DNA of 6,923 nucleotides, from positions 1-6,923 of the forward strand of contig JAHJSJ010000246.1 of the NCBI GenBank assembly GCA_018830415.1, in the 5' to 3' direction. The translations under genes and the position numbers were made by a program. This DNA comes from Alphaproteobacteria bacterium. GTDB lineage: Bacteria > Pseudomonadota > Alphaproteobacteria > Sphingomonadales > Sphingomonadaceae. Shown here piece by piece: positions 1-4,242 of the stretch (positions within the stretch are counted from its first letter, which is position 1; each line of letters opens with the position of its first letter). The notes beneath the pieces were generated by a model. That model was given only the letters and a program-made list of their open reading frames with translations. It did not search any database and was not told the DNA's origin.

Positions 1-40
1 GATGGGTCACGATGGGCATAAGCCATCGCTAACAGGGCGA

Positions 41-73
41 GCGGCGCGCTTCAATCCACGAGACGCGCGCCGC
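41..73 (-). terminator. Possible hairpin terminator after the first glycine-zipper gene
   Basis: A perfect 9-base inverted repeat lies at 41-49 and 65-73 with a 15-base loop. It begins about ten bases past the stop codon of the minus-strand gene ending at 83. The stem is entirely G and C. No T-run follows on the minus strand, so it is not a textbook intrinsic terminator. In a GC-rich genome a stem of this kind could also arise by chance. The remaining bases, 1-40, show nothing else that I recognise. Confidence 0.3.
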
Positions 74-82
74 CGCCTGAGC

Positions 83-451
83 TTATCGGCAGCGCAGCTC
101 GCCGCGGTCGATTTCGCGACCGATCAGGCCGCCCGCCACACCGCCGATTACCGCACCAAGCGTCTTGTCGCGTGCAAGTTCGGCCCCGGCCAGCGCGCCT
201 ACGCCTGCGCCGATCACCAGACCGGTGGTGCCATTGTCCCTGCGGCAGTAATAGCGGTTATCATCCCCGCGCCATACCCGATCATTACGGCTCAGGCGGC
301 GCGGTTCGAGGTAATAGCCGCGATCATTATAAATCCTGTCCTTGGCGCGCTTGCCATATGCGGGCGCGTGCGGGGGGGGATCGGCTTGCGCAGGCGCAGC
401 GATCGGGAGCGTCATTGCGCCAGCGGCGAGAATTATCGCTAGTTTCTTCAC
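83..451 (-). CDS. Glycine-zipper 2TM domain protein, secreted (paralog 1)
   Basis: Predicted 122-residue envelope protein. Residues 1-23 form a signal peptide (KK, hydrophobic core, cleavage after AQA). A short polar stretch follows, then the conserved block RRLSRNDRVWRG (51-62). The C-terminal half holds two glycine-rich hydrophobic segments, GLVIGAGVGALAGA (77-90) and LGAVIGGVAGGLIG (98-111), typical of the glycine-zipper 2TM/Rick_17kDa_Anti family, which associates with membranes. Two cysteines (69 and 121, the latter in the terminal RCR) could form a disulfide. The start is a GTG at 451, chosen because AAGGAA lies five bases upstream and the signal peptide begins there. An ATG at 502 would add 17 hydrophilic residues before the signal and lacks a good ribosome site. 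The exact function is unknown; related proteins are described as small envelope or surface proteins. It is a tandem paralog of the next gene. Confidence 0.85.
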   Translation of the reverse strand: MKKLAIILAAGAMTLPIAAPAQADPPPHAPAYGKRAKDRIYNDRGYYLEPRRLSRNDRVWRGDDNRYYCRRDNGTTGLVIGAGVGALAGAELARDKTLGAVIGGVAGGLIGREIDRGELRCR

Positions 452-456
452 GGCAG

Positions 457-464
457 TTCCTTTT
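457..464 (-). promoter_or_regulatory. Ribosome binding site deciding the GTG start at 451
   Basis: On the minus strand the sequence reads AAAAGGAA, followed by a five-base gap and then GTG at 451. This is the best Shine-Dalgarno match near the gene. It supports the GTG start over the upstream ATG at 502, which has no comparable site. Confidence 0.6.
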
Positions 465-524
465 GGTTGGCTGCTATTCACGGCATCATTATCATCATCC
501 ATGCTGGTTCCCGCTTTAAAGAGT

Positions 525-533
525 CATGAACGG
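525..533 (-). promoter_or_regulatory. Nine-base element shared with the upstream region of the paralog
   Basis: On the minus strand this reads CCGTTCATG, 74 bases upstream of the GTG start of paralog 1. The identical nine bases occur at 1158-1166, 68 bases upstream of the ATG of paralog 2. A CTTTA stretch follows within three to nine bases in both. It may be a shared regulator site or a remnant of the duplication. I could not assign confident -35 and -10 boxes here. The rest of the 452-586 gap holds only the hairpin at 545-578. Confidence 0.25.
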
Positions 534-544
534 GGCACGGTAGG

Positions 545-578
545 GAGGCGGGCTTACCATTGGCGGCAAGCCCGCCTC
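545..578 (-). terminator. Strong hairpin, probable terminator of paralog 2
   Basis: A perfect 11-base inverted repeat pairs 545-555 with 568-578 around a 12-base loop. It starts eight bases after the stop codon of the glycine-zipper gene ending at 587. The stem is GC-rich and ends in AA/TT at the loop. No T-run follows on the minus strand, so it may end transcription only partly or protect the 3' end of the message. It lies between the two paralogs and suggests they are transcribed separately. Confidence 0.6.
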
Positions 579-586
579 GTCAGGAA

Positions 587-1090
587 TCAGCGGCAGCGTG
601 CGCCGCCCCGGTCGACTTCGCGGCCCAGCAGACCGCCGCCGACTGCGCCGACAATCGTGCCAAGCGCGCGGTCACCGCGGTTGTCGACTTCGCGGCCAAT
701 CAGCGCGCCCACACCCGCACCGATCACCAAGCCCACGGTGCCATCATCGCGGCGGCAGCGATAGCGCCCGTCGTTGCCGCGCCACACGCGGTCATTGCGG
801 CTCAGACGGCGGCCATCGTAGCGATCGTTATGGTGGCGGCGATCACGGTCATAGCGACGATCATTGTCGTAGCGGCGACCATCATTATAGCGGCGATCAT
901 CGCGGTCACGCCCGCGGTATTTGCGGCGATCATCATAGCGATCACGATCATAGGAGGCGACCGGCACCATGGGGTTCGCACTGTGGTTGAACGCCGCGAC
1001 AGCGGGCGGGGCGGGCAGTTCGACCGCCTGCGCGGGGGCGGCAAAAAACGCCAGCGAACCGGCAGCGGCGAAGATGGCGAGGTGTTTCAT
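587..1090 (-). CDS. Glycine-zipper 2TM domain protein with Asp/Arg/Tyr-rich linker (paralog 2)
   Basis: Predicted 167-residue secreted protein. Residues 1-22 are a signal peptide ending AQA. A proline/alanine-rich segment follows to about residue 46. Residues 47-95 are a low-complexity tract built from D, R, Y, N and H (DRDRYDDRRKYRGRD and similar). The block RRLSRNDRVWRG (94-105) and two glycine-zipper segments, GLVIGAGVGALIG (120-132) and LGTIVGAVGGGLLG (143-156), match paralog 1 closely. Cysteines sit at 112 and 166 in the same relative places. The ATG at 1090 was chosen because the signal peptide begins there and a purine-rich AAGGGAAA lies just upstream. An ATG at 1126 would put 12 extra residues before it. 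The family is the glycine-zipper 2TM/17 kDa surface-antigen type. The highly charged linker, absent from paralog 1, may bind envelope polymers, nucleic acid or metal, but that is speculation. Confidence 0.87.
   Translation of the reverse strand: MKHLAIFAAAGSLAFFAAPAQAVELPAPPAVAAFNHSANPMVPVASYDRDRYDDRRKYRGRDRDDRRYNDGRRYDNDRRYDRDRRHHNDRYDGRRLSRNDRVWRGNDGRYRCRRDDGTVGLVIGAGVGALIGREVDNRGDRALGTIVGAVGGGLLGREVDRGGARCR
806..952 (-). repeat. Low-complexity repeat encoding the Asp/Arg/Tyr linker
   Basis: This part of paralog 2 is made of imperfect short units, mostly variants of CGC-TAT-GAT and CGC-GAT-GAC on the minus strand. They encode residues 47-95 with little besides D, R, Y, N and H. The units vary at third positions and in length. 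This suggests old expansion by slippage or unequal crossing over, kept in frame by selection on composition. Confidence 0.7.
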
Positions 1091-1135
1091 GGTCGTTTCC
1101 CTTGTGAGGGCTCCCTGATGGAGCACGACCGTTAT

Positions 1136-1165
1136 CGTTCATCTAAAGCGAATGTAGCATGAACG
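1136..1165. promoter_or_regulatory. Inverted repeat upstream of paralog 2, possible operator
   Basis: CGTTCAT at 1136-1142 and its exact reverse complement ATGAACG at 1159-1165 are separated by 16 bases. The centre lies about 60 bases upstream of the ATG at 1090. Half-sites spaced by roughly two helical turns are typical of a dimeric regulator, and this is where one would act on the promoter of paralog 2. The right arm contains the nine bases also found upstream of paralog 1. No regulator is identified, and -35/-10 boxes are not clear. The rest of the 1091-1223 gap shows nothing else that I can support. Confidence 0.35.
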
Positions 1166-1223
1166 GACTTGGCAGGGAGCAGCAGGGTTGGGTGAACCGG
1201 CGCTGGCGCGCGACAAGCCGCTG

Positions 1224-1886
1224 CTAACCCTGTTTCTGCGCCGCTTTTTCGCGCAATTTAAGGCTGAGCGGGGCAAGCGCAGCCAGTTCTTCAAGCTCGG
1301 CAGCGGTGCCTTTCCCGGCCATCAGCGCGCGAAACACCCGCGCGACGCTCCAATCTGTCGCCCCGATTGCGACTCGCTCCAGCGAATCACCCGCTGTTAC
1401 GTCGCCCGCCTCGATCACGCGGAAATACCACCCGCAGCGCCCCGTCTTTACGATGCGCGCGACCATGCCTTTGCGATCAAAGCGATGTTCGATCTTCCAG
1501 CACGGCTGGCGCGGCTGGCTGATTTCGATCAGCGCCCCGGTTGTCTTGGGCCCCAGCCGGAAGCGATCACCAATATGCACCATGTCCTCGGTCAACCCGC
1601 GCACCGCGAGGTTTGATCCAAAGCAGCCGGGCTCGGCCAATAGCGGGTGAGGGCCAAGCACCTCGGCCCAGTCATCATGGTGATCGAGCGGGTAAAGGTG
1701 CAGCGCCATGTCTGGCCCGCCATGGTGCAGCCGGTCGGCCTGTTCATCGGGCGCGAGGCCATCGGCCAGCACCTGCACCGTGCCTTCGCGCGGGCGTTTC
1801 ATGATCGCGCTCAATTCCGCGCCGTTGAAGGGCCGGGCGGTGCCGGTGCAGATGGCTTCGATAGGGCGGCTGAGCGGTGCGTCCAT
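1224..1886 (-). CDS. MOSC domain protein, YiiM-like
   Basis: A 220-residue cytoplasmic protein close in length to E. coli YiiM (about 224). Family signatures visible are HHGGPD (54-59) followed by ALHLYPLDHH, the PGCFGSNL stretch (86-92), and QPRQPCWK (124-131) with the cysteine expected to face the molybdenum cofactor. The C-terminal third (about 165-215) resembles the helical 3-alpha domain that follows MOSC in YiiM. YiiM proteins use the molybdenum cofactor in reducing N-hydroxylated compounds such as hydroxylaminopurine. That reaction is inferred here from family membership. The ATG at 1886 lies eight bases past the rlmN stop (1895). No clear ribosome site is seen, so translation is probably coupled to rlmN. 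It is the last gene of the minus-strand cluster, and no convincing terminator hairpin was found after its stop. Confidence 0.88.
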   Translation of the reverse strand: MDAPLSRPIEAICTGTARPFNGAELSAIMKRPREGTVQVLADGLAPDEQADRLHHGGPDMALHLYPLDHHDDWAEVLGPHPLLAEPGCFGSNLAVRGLTEDMVHIGDRFRLGPKTTGALIEISQPRQPCWKIEHRFDRKGMVARIVKTGRCGWYFRVIEAGDVTAGDSLERVAIGATDWSVARVFRALMAGKGTAAELEELAALAPLSLKLREKAAQKQG

Positions 1887-1894
1887 CGGTCAGG

Positions 1895-3229
1895 CTAGAC
1901 GGCGGCCGCCGCCGCTGCCTCGCGGTCGCGTTGGGCGCGCGATTTCTTTTCCGCAGCGGTTTTCAACTGGCCGCAGGCCGCGTCAATATCGCGCCCCCTT
2001 GGCGTACGCACCGGGGCGGAAATCCCGCCCTCGAACACGATGTTCGAAAAACGCCGGATGCGGTCGGGGTCGGAACATTCATAGCCGCTGCCGGGCCACG
2101 GGTTGAACGGTATCAGGTTGACCTTGGCGGGCAGATTATAGGCTTTGAGCAGTCGTACCAATTCGCGCGCGTCATCATCGGAATCGTTCTTGCCCTTGAT
2201 CATCACATATTCAAACGTGATGCGCCGCGCGTTGGATGCGCCGGGGTAGTCGGCGCAGGCCTGCAGCAGGTCTTCAAGCCCGTATTTCTTGTTCAGCGGC
2301 ACCAATTCATCGCGCACATCCTTGCGCACGCCGTGAAGGCTGACCGCGAGGTTCACCCCGATTTCAGCGCCGCAGCGCGCCATCATCGGCACCACGCCGC
2401 TGGTCGACAGGGTAATGCGGCGTTTGGACAGGGCGAGGCCATCGCCATCCATCACCAGCATCAAGGCATCGCGCACATGATCGAAATTATACAGCGGTTC
2501 GCCCATGCCCATCATCACGATGTTGGTGAGCAGGCGGCCATCGGCGGTGTAGTGAAAATCATCGTCATCGTCATCGTCATCGGCAAGATCGTGCGCCCCT
2601 GCTAATGCTGGGGCCTTGGTCGGCGTTGCGCCATCTTGCCTGAGGTCCCCGCCTGCGCGGGGATTCGCGGAAAGGTTCGCACCGGATTTCGGCCATTCGC
2701 CCAGCGCATCGCGGGCGAGCATCACCTGCCCGACGATTTCGCCCGGTGTCAGGTTGCGCACCAGTTTCATCGTGCCGGTGTGGCAGAAGGTGCAGTTGAG
2801 CGTGCAACCGACCTGCGACGAGACGCACAAAGTCCCGCGCGTTTCATCGGGGATGAACACCATCTCGTAATCGTGGCCATCGGCGGTGCGCAGCAGCCAT
2901 TTGCGGGTGCCATCAGTGCTGTGCTGCGCCTCGACGATTTCCGGGCGACCGATGACAAAGCGTGTCGCCAGCCACGGGCGCATCGCTTTCGCGATATCGG
3001 TCATGCTGTCGAAATCGGTGACGCCGCGGTGATAGAGCCAGTGGAACACCTGCTTGGCGCGCAGCTTGGCCGCTTTGGCGTCCAACCCGGCAGCGGCGAA
3101 CAATTCGCAGATGCGCGTGCGCGGCAGACCGAGAAGGTCAATGCGCCCGTCGGCGCGCGGCGTGATGTCACGCGCGGCAGGCACCGGGTCGCTGAGGCCC
3201 GGGATGGTCATGAGTGCAGTATCGGCCAT
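1895..3229 (-). CDS. rlmN: Dual-specificity 23S rRNA/tRNA adenine-C2 methyltransferase RlmN
   Basis: A radical-SAM enzyme that adds a methyl group to C2 of A2503 in 23S rRNA and, in E. coli, of A37 in some tRNAs. Numbered from the chosen start, the 4Fe-4S motif CX3CX2C is at Cys142, 146 and 149. TLCVSSQ carries Cys135 and the C-terminal DAACGQ carries Cys419. These correspond to the E. coli catalytic pair Cys118 and Cys355. GMGEP at 241-245 is the SAM-contact motif. At 444 residues it is about 60 longer than the E. coli enzyme. Much of the excess is an insertion at about 181-230, containing a palindrome-encoded NPRAGGD and eight consecutive aspartates. The C-terminus ends in an alanine run. 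The start at 3229 (MADTALMTIPG) resembles sphingomonad homologs as I recall them. An ATG at 3241 would add four residues, and neither has a clear ribosome site. All key residues are intact, so the enzyme is expected to work despite the insertion. Confidence 0.95.
   Translation of the reverse strand: MADTALMTIPGLSDPVPAARDITPRADGRIDLLGLPRTRICELFAAAGLDAKAAKLRAKQVFHWLYHRGVTDFDSMTDIAKAMRPWLATRFVIGRPEIVEAQHSTDGTRKWLLRTADGHDYEMVFIPDETRGTLCVSSQVGCTLNCTFCHTGTMKLVRNLTPGEIVGQVMLARDALGEWPKSGANLSANPRAGGDLRQDGATPTKAPALAGAHDLADDDDDDDDFHYTADGRLLTNIVMMGMGEPLYNFDHVRDALMLVMDGDGLALSKRRITLSTSGVVPMMARCGAEIGVNLAVSLHGVRKDVRDELVPLNKKYGLEDLLQACADYPGASNARRITFEYVMIKGKNDSDDDARELVRLLKAYNLPAKVNLIPFNPWPGSGYECSDPDRIRRFSNIVFEGGISAPVRTPRGRDIDAACGQLKTAAEKKSRAQRDREAAAAAAV
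2558..2581 (-). repeat. GATGAC tandem repeat encoding eight aspartates
   Basis: On the minus strand, alternating GAT and GAC codons give about three and a half copies of GATGAC. These encode eight consecutive aspartates in the RlmN insertion (residues 217-224). A six-base unit changes length by two codons at a time, so slippage would keep the frame. Confidence 0.8.
2641..2669. repeat. REP-like GC-rich palindrome inside rlmN
   Basis: TCCCCGC at 2646-2652 and GCGGGGA at 2657-2663 form a perfect 7-base stem with a four-base CTGC loop. Flanks of TGAGG on one side and TTCGCG on the other look like the edges of a longer unit. The form resembles short dispersed palindromes that I recall from intergenic DNA of many proteobacteria, including sphingomonads. 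Here it is read through as RlmN residues NPRAGGD (189-195). It is the only copy in this window, so its repeat nature is inferred. Confidence 0.5.
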
Positions 3230-3268
3230 GGGTGCGCGCATATAGGGCCAAGCGCGGCGTTTGACCAG

Positions 3269-3757
3269 CTAGCTACGCTTGGCACACCCCACGGTGGCCG
3301 CATCCATCGCCGTCGCCACTCCGGCAAGGTCGTAGCGGTCAGTAAACCGGCCGCCCTTGGTGCTGTTTGCCGATACGCTCATCCGGCTGGCAGAGCGCAG
3401 CGCGGCGATGATCGCGGCATCGTCGCGCGCGTCGCTGGCCCAGGCATTGCGGCCCTTGGCGACGAGGGTGAAACGGTTTGCGCCGATCACCAGCCGCACT
3501 GGCGCCTTGTCCGCCACCTCGCGCGAAAGCATCAGGTGCAGCGCCCCGCGCACCTTCCTGTCCGGCCATGTCGACACTGTCGCATAGGCTGGCGAGGGCG
3601 GGCTTCCTTGCGCTTTGGCGATGGCATAGCAGCGTAGCGGGCTGGCATCCTTGAACGCGGCCCACCCGTCATACACGCCAAGGCTGTCACGCGCAGCCAG
3701 CGGCGCGGCGATCAGCAAGGCGGCGGCCACAGTTACAGAGGCGACAAGCCTAGTCAT
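3269..3757 (-). CDS. Invasion-associated locus B (IalB)-like periplasmic protein
   Basis: A 162-residue predicted secreted protein. Residues 1-22 are a signal peptide (cleavage likely after LAA). The mature part begins with GVYDGWAAFKD and carries cysteines at 43 (LRCYA) and 158 (VGC), which could pair in the periplasm. The pattern of an early W/F core, a VRLVIGANRFTLVAKGRNAWASD strand block (87-109), a helix with AIIAALRSASRM, and a final DRYDLAGVATAMDA fits the IalB family. The family is named after a Bartonella protein linked to erythrocyte entry. In free-living alphaproteobacteria the role is unknown, so the name should not be read as virulence. The start codon overlaps the end of the greB-like gene by eight bases (ATGACTAG), indicating translational coupling. 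rlmN starts about 40 bases downstream. Family assignment is by pattern, not search. Confidence 0.72.
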   Translation of the reverse strand: MTRLVASVTVAAALLIAAPLAARDSLGVYDGWAAFKDASPLRCYAIAKAQGSPPSPAYATVSTWPDRKVRGALHLMLSREVADKAPVRLVIGANRFTLVAKGRNAWASDARDDAAIIAALRSASRMSVSANSTKGGRFTDRYDLAGVATAMDAATVGCAKRS

Positions 3758-4229
3758 AGGCGATGCTCAACACTTCCCATTCGCGGCTACCCGATGGCAC
3801 GGAGACCATCCGCAGATCGCCCACCTGCGCGCCGCGCAATGCCTTGGCGAGCGGGGAGTTCCAGCCGATCAGGCCAGCACCTGCATCCTGTTCATCATCG
3901 CCGACCAGCGTCACGGTTTGGCTGTTGTCATCCGCGTCTGCAATGGCCACCCGCGCACCAAAAAATACCCGGCTGCGGTCAATCTGCGCCGCCGGATCAA
4001 CCACCCGCAGCGCCTTCATCCGGCGGATCAGATGCGCCAGCTCGCGGTCGATCTCGCGCATTTTCTTGCGGCCATAAAGGTAATCGCCGTTCTCGCTGCG
4101 ATCACCATTGCCCGCTGCCCAGCTGACGATCTCGACAATCGCCGGGCGTTCGCTGCCGAGCAGCAGGTCATAGCGTGCCTTTAACGCAGCCATGCCCGCA
4201 GGCGTGATCGGTTGGCCCTGAACTTTCAT
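3750..4229 (-). CDS. greB: Transcription elongation (cleavage) factor, GreB-type
   Basis: A 159-residue protein, the usual length for GreB (158 in E. coli). It enters the RNA polymerase secondary channel and stimulates cleavage of the transcript 3' end so that backtracked complexes restart. The N-terminal coiled coil (about 1-75) carries the tip loop GDRSEN (42-47), with Asp43 and Glu46 matching the two acidic residues that act at the polymerase active site. YLYGRKKMREIDRELAHL follows, as in GreB. The C-terminal FKBP-like domain shows VFFGARV (88-94), LVGDDEQD, and WNSPLAKAL (123-131). VFFGA and SPxAxAL favour GreB over GreA. The start at 4229 (MKVQGQPITPAG) fits the family and lies 13 bases past the slt stop. 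An ATG at 4259 would overlap slt and add ten atypical residues. The ribosome site is weak (AGG), consistent with coupling to slt. Confidence 0.88.
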   Translation of the reverse strand: MKVQGQPITPAGMAALKARYDLLLGSERPAIVEIVSWAAGNGDRSENGDYLYGRKKMREIDRELAHLIRRMKALRVVDPAAQIDRSRVFFGARVAIADADDNSQTVTLVGDDEQDAGAGLIGWNSPLAKALRGAQVGDLRMVSVPSGSREWEVLSIAYD

Positions 4230-4242
4230 AACCTGACGAGGA

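Larger units (their letters stand above)
2540..2689 (-). other. Lineage-specific in-frame insertion within RlmN
   Basis: Codons 181-230 lie between LGEW and GRLLTNIVMMGMGEP, which are nearly adjacent in ordinary RlmN proteins. The inserted peptide is polar and probably disordered: KSGANLSANPRAGGDLRQDG, then an alanine/proline stretch, then an aspartate run and HYTADG. It begins about 31 residues after the last cluster cysteine and ends some 10 before GMGEP, so it probably loops out from the barrel surface. The boundaries are estimated from memory of the family, not from an alignment. Confidence 0.7.

Noticed and set aside
485..510. GGAAC upstream of paralog 1 as part of an EcfG general-stress promoter
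   Set aside because: No CGTT follows at 16-17 bases, so the two-part consensus is not met.
806..952. Short repeated units that could suggest a CRISPR array
   Set aside because: Units are only 6-12 bases, imperfect and in coding frame, with no constant-length spacers.
560..1162. Plus-strand open frame rich in Ala, Ile and Val that looks like membrane segments
   Set aside because: It is the reverse reading of the Asp/Arg/Tyr codons of the glycine-zipper gene (GAT read backwards gives ATC). The minus strand has a proper signal peptide and domain.
1877..2605. Plus-strand open frame of 242 codons opposite the 3' half of rlmN
   Set aside because: Antisense shadow of RlmN, rich in H, A and I as expected from reverse reading of its codons.
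2636..3637. Long plus-strand open frame (333 codons) across rlmN and the ialB-like gene
   Set aside because: It lies antisense to two well-supported genes, has no family motif, and reflects the lack of stops opposite GC-rich coding DNA.
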